A stretch of DNA of 64,000 nt. It comes from an uncultured Eubacteriales bacterium (lineage in GTDB: Bacteria; Bacillota; Clostridia; Christensenellales; UBA1242). Each line of letters starts with the position of its first letter. Position 1 is the first letter of the stretch. Positions 28,001 to 35,612 of this stretch are shown here, piece by piece. The stretch is taken from positions 1 to 64,000 of the forward strand of contig CARUPR010000002.1 of the NCBI GenBank assembly GCA_949077035.1, in the 5' to 3' direction. The position numbers and the translations under genes were made by a program. The notes beneath the pieces were generated by a model. The model did no database searches. It was not told the DNA's origin and saw only the letters and a program-made list of their open reading frames with translations.

Positions 28001-30479
28001 ATGAATTTGCATATTCTGTCCATTGCATACGATTGCTTAAATCAATTTTACTTGAGATTGGCAATATTTTTTCATTGAGAAGCGAACTTATAAGTCTTGA
28101 TTGCTCACTTGAAGAAAGTGAAGAATAATAGTTTATCTGTTTTGTTGGGATATAACTTACATATCCATATGTTTTGGCTCCACTTGCCTTTTCGTCCCAA
28201 GATAAAACAAATGGTTGGTTTGTGTTGTAAGAAGAAAATTCATCTTTTACTTGGTAGGTTGTTGTGGAAATCAATGATACATTTCTTGAAGAAATATTCT
28301 TGATTTGATTTGTGTCGATAGTAAAAGTTCTGGTGCTTGGTTTTGATGAATTTGATGAGGTTATTTTAATGGTGAAATATGCATTTGAATATTTGTTTGC
28401 AGTTTCAATCAAAATACCATTCTTGTTTGCGATTTTTTCATTGAAATCTTTACTAAAATCATCGTCATTTTCTGATGCAGCAAAAGTTTGGTATATCATG
28501 TTGTAAGAAGCCAAATCTTGAATAAGGACATCTTTGAAGAAATATGATTTGTCTTGATAGTTTTGTGCAGAGAGGGTTATTTCAACTTTTGCGTCATAGA
28601 TATTGTTTTCTGCATTGTTTAAAATATAAACATTTTTGTTGGTAAATCCATTTGTATAAACTTCATTAAGTTGGCCGTCAAAGACATCAACAGTTGGGGT
28701 AGTGTTTGAAATTGTAAAGTAGAAAATTTGATAGTGATATTTTGCACTTTGAAGTGTCCCGCTTGTGGACATAAATGAATCAAACTTATATTGAATTATA
28801 TAAAGGTATCTTCCTGCTGCATTTTGATTGTCACCCAAAAATTCCTCAGTATCTAAAACATCGTTGTCATTATTAAGTTTATAAATTCTGCTGAATTCTC
28901 TGTCATTTTTAGCATTTGTTGAGAATTTGATAGGTGGCTGATTGGTCGAAGCAGGTGATAATTTTTCTTTCACAATTGCATTTAAGGCATAATCTTTTAA
29001 TTTTTCTATATCAAAATTTTTATCGCTGCTTGGATTTGCATTTTTAAGGATATTTTTAATGGTTTCATCTGCAGTAGCATCTGTTAAGATATGATTGTTT
29101 ACTATGCTTGTAATATCTGCAGAAAGATAATATCCATCTTTATCATCATATGATTTTATATCCTTGCTTTTTGGCTGGTTTGTGTTTATGTTTATATCTG
29201 AATAGTCAGAATACATAGTTTGATAACCATAGATATACAATCTTTGAGATTTGTTTTTAAAAATTGAATTGTTGCTAAGTTCTTCTAAATCTAAATTATA
29301 GATTGTAGTCTTGCCATCTCTTTCAATTGTGTAAAGGTATGAGAATGAAATATCATAACTTCCAATATCAGAGAAGACAATTGTTGCAGTTTTCTCGCCA
29401 TTATCTTCTTGCAGATAATATCTTACAAATCCATCTTTTTCAGAAATTTCATTTCCTAATTGGTCAAGTGCAACAAGTTTTCCATCTTGATACTCAATCT
29501 TTGTTTGTGATTTGTTGTTGTCAAGGTTTGAATACTCGACAGTAAGTGAAAATTTTTCAGGATTGAAACTGATTGAAGGAAGGGTGTTTACTTTGTTTGA
29601 ATATGCAAAATTATAAAAATAGTAAGTTGAAAAGTCATTTGATGAGGTTAAGTTTGAAATTTGCAAGTTTTCAGAAGGTGTGATTTGTGGTTTTCCACTT
29701 GCTGTATCAAAATATGTATTTGAATTAAATATCATAAAGTTGTAATAAATATCACGCTTTGTTGATTGAAAAGTTATTCCGCCATTGGTTGTTTTAAATT
29801 CAAGGATTGGCACAACCAAAGTGTAAATTCCTTCTTTATTTAAAATGACTTGATTTTTCGTGTCTTCTTCACCAAACTCAATATTTGCATTGTTGGTGTT
29901 AAGTAAAAATTCTAAGTTGAATTGTTTTGGGGTGAGAGAGGTATTTGATGGTATGAATGAATGTTCATGTGCTTTAAAATAATTTTGTGGAGATTGATAA
30001 TTAAGAAGGTTTTCTTTGTCACCCAAGTTATTATTTGCCACATCCTGTGAGGTAAGGTCATAATAGAGGGCGATTGCAGATTCGGTATAATCAAAATAAT
30101 AGTAAACCTGATTATTATCCTTTTGTGGTTGATAATAATAGTTTTCTTCGGTATAAGAATCTGTTCCGTCTTCATTTTTTACTTCATCTCTTGTGATGGT
30201 GTCTGTTGCAATGCTTATGGTATTATAACTTCCATTTTGAAATAAATAAACAGTATCGCCAACATTTGAAACTTCAATTCCATTTCCATTTGAAGGAGAA
30301 ATTTGAAAGTAATCGGGCAAACTGTTTGAAATTTGCGATTGCGAAGCAAAATCGGCATGAGAATATTCTTCACCGCCAACCTTATTTAAATTTAAAGTAA
30401 GAAACCCGCCAAAACTCAAGCTAAATATTAAGGCCAAAGGCAAGGAAAGTTTTTTAAATAAATTTGAAATTTTTTTCAT
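22011..30479 (-). CDS. Giant membrane-anchored surface protein with Ig-like modules (2822 aa)
   Basis: A Sec signal (MKKISNLFKKLSLPLALIF, then a hydrophobic core to about residue 35) starts the protein. A single C-terminal helix (FAIIAIVIGVIAVGVVIGIT) with a short basic tail RKRQKVK ends it, so about 2750 residues should project outward. The ectodomain is rich in Asn, Ser, Thr and Tyr and is built of beta-rich modules. Repeated openers such as DTSSPVF, TTPTVDVFDG and DKTLPS preceded by a Gly/Asn turn are typical of bacterial Ig-like folds. No LPXTG sortase signal, catalytic motif or dockerin is visible. The ATG at 30479 is chosen because the longer GTG start would overlap the GAGGTG ribosome binding site. 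Adhesion or envelope structure is the natural inference. Confidence 0.85.
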   Translation of the reverse strand: MKKISNLFKKLSLPLALIFSLSFGGFLTLNLNKVGGEEYSHADFASQSQISNSLPDYFQISPSNGNGIEVSNVGDTVYLFQNGSYNTISIATDTITRDEVKNEDGTDSYTEENYYYQPQKDNNQVYYYFDYTESAIALYYDLTSQDVANNNLGDKENLLNYQSPQNYFKAHEHSFIPSNTSLTPKQFNLEFLLNTNNANIEFGEEDTKNQVILNKEGIYTLVVPILEFKTTNGGITFQSTKRDIYYNFMIFNSNTYFDTASGKPQITPSENLQISNLTSSNDFSTYYFYNFAYSNKVNTLPSISFNPEKFSLTVEYSNLDNNKSQTKIEYQDGKLVALDQLGNEISEKDGFVRYYLQEDNGEKTATIVFSDIGSYDISFSYLYTIERDGKTTIYNLDLEELSNNSIFKNKSQRLYIYGYQTMYSDYSDININTNQPKSKDIKSYDDKDGYYLSADITSIVNNHILTDATADETIKNILKNANPSSDKNFDIEKLKDYALNAIVKEKLSPASTNQPPIKFSTNAKNDREFSRIYKLNNDNDVLDTEEFLGDNQNAAGRYLYIIQYKFDSFMSTSGTLQSAKYHYQIFYFTISNTTPTVDVFDGQLNEVYTNGFTNKNVYILNNAENNIYDAKVEITLSAQNYQDKSYFFKDVLIQDLASYNMIYQTFAASENDDDFSKDFNEKIANKNGILIETANKYSNAYFTIKITSSNSSKPSTRTFTIDTNQIKNISSRNVSLISTTTYQVKDEFSSYNTNQPFVLSWDEKASGAKTYGYVSYIPTKQINYYSSLSSSEQSRLISSLLNEKILPISSKIDLSNRMQWTEYANSSSYNSTIPSTYVKSNDGFYILEVYDQAGNSAFEIYLIDTSSPVFIQEIDDGNVSRSLFKNNECLPVPPVGTYISIVWSQQKAIYIENIDDILSITPYQYGIDIANASEKLHEKVGEFFKKTNNEKLKNIREITTQPKEETGITNYNSFYLVIDINEKYYLKDGDSSNFSPILPTLDYEKYRYDIEFYDEDNNVIADNKTFKILVRDASNTFFAENEEILYKNYPSGYISFNVTADASQMMLKNSKNEVLDFSSFSLVGNLYTYEDENENIVYTHINGKINDKDYIKSDYKYKFSYYSPTTAKQELKLTYIPVAENGSELQNITLYYYPFIPKLMKYPGNNNYYYYYDLQDEPSQKLAVFTASDLKYETGQQEEFNLALGSNNTPLPGKYVFERTYKENSQNENNSKNDFFRRTLSIIIDDKGLISKLEPVNAVDENGRVLTDENGNIISSLESLVGGDILLSFYSGNNSSIEISFPKYNQNGLNNGSFYSKENYKENDSIQSVAISGNKLPISLYIPKYKYTISSVASVNDNNIKDYTLNKNDNLSYYGNARYEYNSSNRSYDVYVEGVLVDSFTRESDALEYINSISIQEYQIFAEVQAKVIENNKEVEKYYYSDGTQTNGYLNLYPASGKNGNIDKSSPINNFYQKGNYVVTIYQASNIGNTSEFFSLYKFGFEITSQTPDFDILGSDGYLLNSTKDTKNNYFTNSDSLTIQWEVPESEYEAKIDEKTISIRSSNSQIPFTDTRNEIVTDGNTKSFTINTENFIKSNLKDLYIEITMQFEGFNRDYYSSITKRIYFDKTLPSQNLQNLMYMTENATKSLTANYQLMSMRKYYDYKNEEINNVTLSTINEASYTYNVDNGYFKYFSFNVTKDFFTDTLVSTLLDAPNNPYDTQAIYYREIDNIKSYTQIDKNSFSERIYRFIPTDEEISDLRYGYYEIVEMDYAKNMTVYIVQLSSGIEDVSEQQNTAIKYTNAVLKDDVTIENDQIKDGFNIYSNSGFEIKDLNYKSDDWGYFTLTKAGEGTIRYLKSPWLEDNQIYQIAFPSSGITFTIKTLSSLFENVTSSSDKHTMVLADRTLGLSSQIYISVMDATLNTQKVEDPTKTSAILNINVPTSAQVASEKTSYVYPTKITISQFNSNATTDNKWNKIMEANQLIYGTWTPTEEYISALSFITFKTLPGNTTLQIAINLGANSAQKVRYDIVDNFGNITTIIQLANEVSYREVTGLSTVYELAENDGTITYLSSNTINYTFNTLLYSLKVLNKDGIDVTNDITSNINSSTNLCQLKFEPSKEVFYDDYYKLIVHDVESENIIKTLHIRLYNKLPFRTSYANEVIAGGIIFNDKNQQPIEESNIGIVPNTSVNFNGKTYYGTSENITTYSENVTVRFFNGQSLNYNSKLNYETGYGYSVYISNDNGLTWVNINSNTSETSGYTISGVGDYTILVKYDSDEVFTELCKIYKVSILDSSNSFYYITVDGLNVEKSDVKYTTLDNKTIENNYIVSVDYADKNNRIKITTNEKAKVELSTPIIDSTGSNVTVEIYHYSCSESAGDFTIIYIAETNNIISTFNYETPTGTTASIKDENSVVIVANKETDTSFNKLKLNFSSYYGIEANKINLEITKLFNGEYVVVNSTIYSDKIDSYVFLNEPGTYRIKIYDSCSPANVQMFKTSKYIDIIFLSHVPFTISSTNEAGETIITEPIQKAVYNSSVIIKPTNLSTYYQPSRMPTISVKRNGRDYTGFTSSNNTYTFSNAGFYTISFNATSITGIPVRTEEYSFTILNKNESRYAYEFSGYSQYYVEKIEKDNLDITDSLIEIANFPTINIDGKEYLSALTINYLDEKTGSGRYKITINLNNSELINTIGSTFTFEFWINTANPPISVSLPEGEKTTKDIVISFNVQNLYDTVGDCYLLIDTLRRDYTADNLSSYAENERITVLQSGTYYIQLYTASGHLLYSYKVVRTDPLNAFAIIAIVIGVIAVGVVIGITIALRKRQKVK

Positions 30480-30495
30480 AAAACACCTCACAAAT

Positions 30496-30523
30496 ATTTT
30501 ATCACAAGCAATAAAAAAAACAA
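30496..30523 (-). promoter_or_regulatory. Possible promoter of the giant surface protein
   Basis: On the minus strand -35 TTGTTT (30518-30523) and -10 TAAAAT (30496-30501) have a 16-nt spacer. The -35 match is only partial. The rest of the 243-bp divergent gap is AT-rich without other features. Confidence 0.4.
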
Positions 30524-30722
30524 AATAAATTTGTGTGTTTATATAAATAATATTAAATATTATTATATAAATAATATACTAAGAATATATAAGTATTAAA
30601 TATAATACTAAACTATTGTATACATAATATAATTTTTTAACCAACTTCTAAGCTATTTTTAATTTTAATTGAAAAAAATGTCAAAAGGGATGAGATTTTC
30701 ATAAATAAGTAAAGAGGTAATT

Positions 30723-31808
30723 ATGAAAAAACTTTCTTTATGTATGATTGTAAAAGATGAACAAGAGTGTCTTGCAAGGGCACTTGAAAATGCAGATATC
30801 TTTGCAGATGAAATTATCATTGTAGATACCGGCTCATCTGACAAGACAAAAGAGATTGCTAAAAATTTTAGCGACAAGATTTATGATTTTAAATGGGTGG
30901 GTGATTTTTCTAAGGCGCGCAACTTTTCCTTTGATAAGGCAAGTTGCCCATATATAATGTGGCTTGATGCCGATGACATTGTGCCAAATAGCAGTGCTGA
31001 GAGTATTGCAGATTGGAAAAAGCAAGAGGAAGATGTCGATGTTGTGATGTGCCCGTATGTTGCAAATTATGATGAGAATTTTAATCCTGTATTTGAATAT
31101 CTGAGAGAAAGGATAGTCAAAAACTCCAAGGCATTGCGTTGGCATGACAGGGTGCACGAAGTAATTGTGCCAAGTGGAAAGATAATAAATAGCACTGCTA
31201 TAAAAATATTTCATGGCAAAAAGAAAAAAGAGGCAACCTCTCGCAATCTTTTGATTTATAAACAGATGCTTGAAGAGGGTGAAAAACTCAGCCCGCGTTC
31301 AAATTTTTATTACGCAAGAGAACTATATTTCAATAACTATATTAATGAAGCTATACATGAGTTTTCCCGTTTTCTTTCAGGAGGTGAAGGCTGGAAGGAA
31401 AACAATATTGAGGCTTGTTTAAATCTTGCAAAATGTTATTGCTTGCAAGAAAAATATTCAAATGCATTGACCTCACTTTTTGGCAGCTTTATCTATGACA
31501 TTCCAAGAAGTGAAGTGCTTTATGAAATAGGTAATATCTATTCTCAAAAGGAAGAATTTAGTAAGGCAATTTATTGGTATAAGCTGGCTTTAGCTTCAAA
31601 ACCAGAAATAGAAAGTGGCGGTTTTGTAAACATTGAAACTTGCACATTTTTGCCGGCTCTTGCCTTATGTGTTTGTTATGATAAAATGGGTGATAAACTC
31701 AATGCCTTTCATTATCATGAGATAGCAAAGGGGTTTAAGCCGCAGGATAAATCTGTATTACATAATCAAGAATATTTTGATAATTTAATGAAAAATACAA
31801 AAAAATAA
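30723..31808 (+). CDS. Family 2 glycosyltransferase with TPR-like C-terminus (361 aa)
   Basis: The GT-A domain occupies residues 1 to about 190: LCMIVKDEQECLARAL, EIIIVDTGSSDKT and the DxD-type WLDADD (nucleotide-sugar/metal site). The C-terminal half consists of TPR-like helical pairs (NFYYARELYFNN, NLAKCYCLQEKYSNAL, YEIGNIYSQKEEFSKAIYWYKLAL). Proteins of this architecture glycosylate peptides, surface proteins or glycans; SunS-like enzymes are related. The acceptor cannot be told here, though it stands divergent from the huge surface protein. The first ATG, after AAGAGG, is used. Confidence 0.85.
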   Translation: MKKLSLCMIVKDEQECLARALENADIFADEIIIVDTGSSDKTKEIAKNFSDKIYDFKWVGDFSKARNFSFDKASCPYIMWLDADDIVPNSSAESIADWKKQEEDVDVVMCPYVANYDENFNPVFEYLRERIVKNSKALRWHDRVHEVIVPSGKIINSTAIKIFHGKKKKEATSRNLLIYKQMLEEGEKLSPRSNFYYARELYFNNYINEAIHEFSRFLSGGEGWKENNIEACLNLAKCYCLQEKYSNALTSLFGSFIYDIPRSEVLYEIGNIYSQKEEFSKAIYWYKLALASKPEIESGGFVNIETCTFLPALALCVCYDKMGDKLNAFHYHEIAKGFKPQDKSVLHNQEYFDNLMKNTKK

Positions 31809-31827
31809 CATAAAAACAACAAAAAAA

Positions 31828-31850
31828 CCGCATTTTTGCGGCTTTTTCTT
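31828..31850 (+). terminator. Terminator of the glycosyltransferase gene
   Basis: A GC-rich 5-bp stem (CCGCA 31828-31832 with TGCGG 31837-31841) has a TTTT loop and is followed by T runs. Confidence 0.75.
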
Positions 31851-31857
31851 TTAATTT

Positions 31858-31994
31858 GTTTAAATTCAACTTTATTTTAAAATTTATTCAACTTAATATT
31901 TGTCTTTATATTAAGCTAATTTCAACTTTAAATTTCAACTTGATATTTATTTAAATTCAACCTTAAATAAGTTTAAATTCAACTTTATTTTAAA
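31858..31994. repeat. 24-bp direct repeat pair
   Basis: The 24-bp copies at 31858-31881 and 31971-31994, beginning GTTTAAATTCAAC, are identical. Partial copies (TTAAATTCAAC, TTTCAAC) fill the space between. The right copy overlaps the end of the nucleoside hydrolase gene. Confidence 0.7.
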
Positions 31995-32920
31995 TCAAAA
32001 TTGTCAAAAAATTTAAGTTTTTCAGATATAAGATTAAGGAATTTTTCTCTATCTACGGCAGAGGTAAATTCGTGTTTTCCATTTTCATTAAATATCACAT
32101 CGGTCTTTCCAGGCATATCTGTTGTGTTGACATCAAGGTCGACCTTTTCTACTGTGAAAATTTCAGGGTTTGTCAAATACATATAAGCACAGGTGTCATT
32201 TGTTGCAATGCGTTTGTCAGCATATCCAGGTTCCCAATAGGTGGTATACATTTGATAAATGAAGTCACCAACTTTGTTTACTCCCTTGATTTTATTCATA
32301 ACAAATTCTTCATCAAGATGTGCTTTCAATCTGCCCATGTCAGATGGAATCATAGCAAGTGGAATTTTGCTGTTAAGAACAATTTTAAAAGCTTCAGGGT
32401 CGGTGGAAATATTGAAAGAAATATGGTTTGGATAGCCCTCAATACCATAAGGAGAGCCGCCCATAAATACAATTTTCTTGACCTTATCGGCAACATCTGG
32501 GTGTCTTAAAAGAAGTTCTCCCATGTTGGTTTGAGGCCCTAAAAGCAGGACAACAATGTCACCATCACTATCATTTAAAACTTCATACATTGCTTCTATA
32601 GCATCCAAACTATAAAGTGGTCTGTCAACAGTTTTTGGAGGGGTATATCCGCCAAGGCCTTCAACTGAATGGATAAATTCTGCATAAGGGCTGTTTCTTT
32701 GCATTGCTTTTGCGCAACCTTTTGCAACTGGAATATCAACATTAAATTTATCAAGAATATGAAGGATGTTTCTTGTTGTTGTTTCAACTCCAACATTTCC
32801 AGAAACAGATGTGATAAGTTTGATATCAAGTTTTTCATCAAAAATAGCATAAGCGAGGCAGGCTGCATCATCAACGCCAGCGTCAGAATCAATTATTACC
32901 TTTATTTTTTCTTTGTTCAT
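31985..32920 (-). CDS. Inosine/uridine-preferring nucleoside hydrolase family protein (311 aa)
   Basis: Hydrolyses the N-glycosidic bond of ribonucleosides to ribose and base in salvage. The calcium-binding N-terminal motif DSDAGVDDAACLAYAI (residues 10-25) is intact, followed by SGNVGVETTTRN, VVLLLGPQTNMGELL, FMGGSPYG and the late D-containing ATNDTCAYMYL. The ATG at 32920 is preferred to a longer start because the AAAAGGAT ribosome binding site lies inside the longer reading. It has its own promoter and an unusual structured leader. It may feed nicotinamide riboside or purine salvage given the NAD block nearby, but that is inference. Confidence 0.9.
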   Translation of the reverse strand: MNKEKIKVIIDSDAGVDDAACLAYAIFDEKLDIKLITSVSGNVGVETTTRNILHILDKFNVDIPVAKGCAKAMQRNSPYAEFIHSVEGLGGYTPPKTVDRPLYSLDAIEAMYEVLNDSDGDIVVLLLGPQTNMGELLLRHPDVADKVKKIVFMGGSPYGIEGYPNHISFNISTDPEAFKIVLNSKIPLAMIPSDMGRLKAHLDEEFVMNKIKGVNKVGDFIYQMYTTYWEPGYADKRIATNDTCAYMYLTNPEIFTVEKVDLDVNTTDMPGKTDVIFNENGKHEFTSAVDREKFLNLISEKLKFFDNFDLK

Positions 32921-32942
32921 AAATAATATCCTTTTAAGCAAT

Positions 32943-33018
32943 AAAAATGCAGAAGTGATTTGACAAAGATGATTTTACTTAAAAAGCAAAAATGCTAGGT
33001 GAGTTTGCTTCTGCAATA
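32943..33018 (-). ncRNA. Structured 5' leader of the nucleoside hydrolase gene (candidate riboswitch)
   Basis: On the minus strand an 8-bp outer helix (TGCAGAAG from 33015 with CTTCTGCA ending 32948) encloses about 52 nt. Within it AGCAAA can pair with TTTGCT, or AGCA with the adjacent TGCT followed by five T. Five T follow the outer helix. It begins within about 10 nt of the predicted transcription start and ends 27 nt before the start codon. It does not match any riboswitch consensus I know. Confidence 0.4.
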
Positions 33019-33029
33019 ACTACTTAAAT

Positions 33030-33058
33030 ATTATATACAAAAATTAATAAAAAAGCAA
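33030..33058 (-). promoter_or_regulatory. Promoter of the nucleoside hydrolase gene
   Basis: On the minus strand a perfect -10 TATAAT (33030-33035) lies 17 nt from a -35 TTGCTT (33053-33058). Confidence 0.65.
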
Positions 33059-33075
33059 TTGTTTTGATATTTTTC

Positions 33076-33104
33076 TTGCTATAAAATAAAGATTATGATA
33101 AAAT
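33076..33104 (+). promoter_or_regulatory. Probable promoter of tRNA-Ser
   Basis: A -35-like TTGCTA (33076-33081) and a -10 TAAAAT (33099-33104) have a 17-nt spacer, placing transcription start at or near the first tRNA nucleotide. Confidence 0.5.
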
Positions 33105-33110
33105 ATAATT

Positions 33111-33201
33111 GGAGACGTATCGAAGAGGTCATAACGAGACGCACTCGAAATGCGTTTGTCGGGAAACCGGCACATGGGTTCGAATCCCATCGTCTCCGCC
33201 A
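33111..33201 (+). tRNA. tRNA-Ser (anticodon CGA)
   Basis: The acceptor stem GGAGACG (33111-33117) pairs with CGTCTCC (33191-33197). The anticodon stem ACGCA/TGCGT closes the loop CTCGAAA, giving anticodon CGA for UCG codons. The long variable arm (stem around GTCGG/CCGGC) and the T arm GGTTCGAATCCC are class II serine features. Discriminator G and an encoded CCA end the gene. Confidence 0.97.
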
Positions 33202-33252
33202 AAATTAAAAACTAAGAAATCTTTTTTAGAAAGAGAATTGAAAAGGATATAT

Positions 33253-33981
33253 ATGAACAAAGTTGTTTTGGTTACAGGTGCTTCCAGAGGAATTGGCAAA
33301 GCGACCATAATAGAATTTGCAAAAAATGGATACAATGTAGTAATAAATTATGCAAATAGCCAAAAAGCCGCCGAGCAGCTGAAGGCAGTTGTTGAAAAAG
33401 AATATAAGGTCAAAGCACTTACTATTAAGGCAGATGTATCAAATGAAAATGAAGTCAAGCAAATGATTGAAAACATTGTTTCAGAATTTGGTAGGTTGGA
33501 TGCTGTTGTCAACAATGCAGGTATTGTCTGGGATAGAAGTTTTGATGAAATTACTATAGAAGAATTTAGACGGACCCTGGATGTAAATGTAATAGGCGCT
33601 TTTATTGTTGCAAGAGAAGCAAGTAGATACATGAAAAAAGGGGCAACAATAGTAAATGTTTCTTCTACAAATGGGACTAAAACTATTTCTCCTGAATGTT
33701 TAGACTATAACATTTCTAAAATAGGACTTCAAAGTTTAACAAGAGATTTGGCTTTTCAGTTTAAGCCAAATATCAGGGTAAATGCGATTGCAATAGGTTG
33801 GGCTGACACTGATATGAATAAAGATTTGCCAAAAGATTATATAGAATCTGAGAATGAAAAAATTTGGCTTGGGCATTTTGCAAAACCAGAACAAATTGCT
33901 GAAATAATATATTTTTTATCAAGCGAAAAATCCAGTTATATAAATGGCGAAATTTTGACCGTTGATGGTGGATATTGTTAA
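33253..33981 (+). CDS. Short-chain dehydrogenase/reductase, FabG-like (242 aa)
   Basis: An NAD(P)-dependent oxidoreductase with a complete classical SDR active site: cofactor motif TGASRGIGKAT (residues 8-18), NNAG, catalytic Ser in VNVSSTNGT, and YNISK for Tyr and Lys. The closing SSEKSSYINGEILTVDGGYC is typical of 3-oxoacyl-ACP reductase relatives. The start is the ATG after AAAAGG, because the longer frame runs through the tRNA-Ser gene. No other fatty-acid genes are nearby, so the true substrate is uncertain. Confidence 0.88.
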   Translation: MNKVVLVTGASRGIGKATIIEFAKNGYNVVINYANSQKAAEQLKAVVEKEYKVKALTIKADVSNENEVKQMIENIVSEFGRLDAVVNNAGIVWDRSFDEITIEEFRRTLDVNVIGAFIVAREASRYMKKGATIVNVSSTNGTKTISPECLDYNISKIGLQSLTRDLAFQFKPNIRVNAIAIGWADTDMNKDLPKDYIESENEKIWLGHFAKPEQIAEIIYFLSSEKSSYINGEILTVDGGYC

Positions 33982-34161
33982 TTTTTTTTGTAAAATCAAA
34001 ATTTTGTATTTGAGATTGAAAAATAATCATTATTAATCGAATCAGTCATAAAAAATCAAAAACAATCCGATTAAATTAAAAATCAAATCAATTAATTAAA
34101 AAAATAAAAATAAATTAAACAAAATTAAAAGAAAAAATAAGGAGTTGTGGTTTAATAAAAA

Positions 34162-34869
34162 ATGAAAAGTTTTTTTAAAGAACTATCGATATTTGAATAT
34201 TTACTTCTTTTTATAAGCCCAATCGTGATTATAACAGTAGGTATTGTGTTTAAAAGTGACGCTTTAACTATTTGTTCATCTGCAATAGGGGTAGTGGGGG
34301 TATTTTTACTTTCTAAAGGAAAAATTTTAGGTCAATTTTTAGCAATTATTGTTGCAGTGCTTTATTCGATAGTCAGTTTTTATCAAGGTTTTTATGGAGA
34401 AGTAATTATTTATGTTGCGCTTATTATTCCAATGAGTATTTGGGGGATTATTGAATGGGCAAAACATAAAAATCGCGTAAGTAAAAGTGTTAAAATAAAT
34501 TCTATATCATATAAAGAGTGGATAGTGGTTAGCTGCTTTGCAGCACTGATTTTCGTTGGTTTCTATTTTCTGTTAAAGGCATTAAATACAAATGAGCTTA
34601 TTGTAAGCACTATTTCGGTGCTTAGTAGTATATTCGGAGAATATTTATTGGCTCGTAGAAGCAAATATGGCTTTGTTTCCTATATTTTAAATGATATAAT
34701 TTTAATTGTTCTTTGGGCTATCCCTGTATTTCAAGGCAATTTGATGGTCTTAGCGATGCTTATGAATCCTATAGTAAACTTATTCAACGATATATATGGT
34801 GTTGTCAACTGGACGAGGTTGCAAAAAAGTCAAAAGCGGATGCAAAATCAAACTGAAGAATCAAAATAA
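34162..34869 (+). CDS. pnuC: Nicotinamide riboside transporter PnuC (235 aa)
   Basis: A seven-helix SWEET-like membrane protein that takes up nicotinamide riboside or a related vitamin B3 form by facilitated diffusion. Hydrophobic helices run through the whole length, and the family's Trp-containing motifs are visible: PMSIWGIIEWAKHK and the C-terminal VNLFNDIYGVVNWTRLQKSQ. The RBS AAGGAG lies 19 nt upstream of the ATG, a long spacing. It opens the plus-strand NAD/ADP-ribose block. No copy of the NrtR palindrome is seen upstream, so it may not be under the same control as pncB and nadE. Confidence 0.88.
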   Translation: MKSFFKELSIFEYLLLFISPIVIITVGIVFKSDALTICSSAIGVVGVFLLSKGKILGQFLAIIVAVLYSIVSFYQGFYGEVIIYVALIIPMSIWGIIEWAKHKNRVSKSVKINSISYKEWIVVSCFAALIFVGFYFLLKALNTNELIVSTISVLSSIFGEYLLARRSKYGFVSYILNDIILIVLWAIPVFQGNLMVLAMLMNPIVNLFNDIYGVVNWTRLQKSQKRMQNQTEESK

Positions 34870-34924
34870 AGATTTTGCATTACAACAAATTTATTAATAA
34901 AAATAAACATTCTAGGAGGGAAAA

Positions 34925-35356
34925 ATGAAAGTATTTGTATGTGCGGGAATGAGTCTTGCTAAAGTGGTTCAGACAAAGGCTTGATGGGTGAAACTCTTAA
35001 AAAATTTATTGAAACAAGCAAAAATGTTGAGTTTTTAATTCCTGAACTATTACAACTATGATGCACCAAACTTGATTAAATTAGTAGGAAAAGATAATTT
35101 CAAAGCTTTAAAGGTAAAAGGTGAAACAGGAACCTTAGAGGAATTTTTATATTGCAATGAAACATTGCGTTCGAGAGAACATAAAAGTAAAATAACATTA
35201 GTAAATATAGACGGATTTTTTAATGGTTTTTTACAACAAATAAAAACAAATATTGAGCAGGGTATGTCTAAAGATTCTGCGATTAGGTTTGACATTGTAA
35301 ATGATGTAAACGAAATAAGTTTATTTCATTCAGAAAATTTAGAAAATGAATTTTAA
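34925..35356 (+). pseudogene. LOG-like nucleotide hydrolase gene broken by two frameshifts
   Basis: Three reading frames join into one protein: MKVFVCAGMSLA (34925-34960), then SGSDKGLMGETLKKFIE to IPE in the next frame (from 34963), then YYNYDAPNLIKLV to the stop in the original frame (ending 35356). One missing A near 34961 and one extra base near 35047 would restore it. GLMG, IPE, GTLEE and ITLVNIDGFFNGFL match the order of motifs in LOG/SLOG-fold phosphoribohydrolases, though the PGGxGT nucleotide loop is degenerate (KGETGT). It could be a genuine pseudogene or a sequencing or assembly error; the flanking RBS AGGAGG and terminator are intact. Confidence 0.6.
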
Positions 35357-35367
35357 AACAACTGAAT

Positions 35368-35398
35368 AATCACGAATATAAGTTTCGTGATTTTTTTG
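35368..35398 (+). terminator. Terminator after the LOG-like gene
   Basis: A 9-bp stem (AATCACGAA 35368-35376 with TTCGTGATT 35384-35392) is followed by seven T. Confidence 0.85.
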
Positions 35399-35490
35399 TT
35401 TGATAAAAATAATTTAAGACAATGTAATAATAGGAATAAAGGGTGGCGGTTTTAAAAGATAATGTTATTTGATTTTCTTCTGGTTTTAAT

Positions 35491-35519
35491 TTGATTAATT
35501 TTTATTTTTATGTTAAAAT
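35491..35519 (+). promoter_or_regulatory. Probable promoter of the isochorismatase-DraG-HAD-NADAR operon
   Basis: A -35-like TTGATT (35491-35496) and -10 TAAAAT (35514-35519) have a 17-nt spacer. No NrtR-type palindrome is present near it. Confidence 0.5.
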
Positions 35520-35612
35520 TTAAGTGTTGAGAAATCAAATTATAAAAATGAGAAAAGACTTTAAAGTTTGGTGTGCAAATACAAATAAAGAGTATTCTTC
35601 CAAGGAGAAAGA

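Noticed and set aside
33111..33201. tRNA-Ser 3' end as an attachment site for an integrated NAD island
   Set aside because: No integrase and no repeated copy of the tRNA 3' end was found to the right, and base composition does not change.
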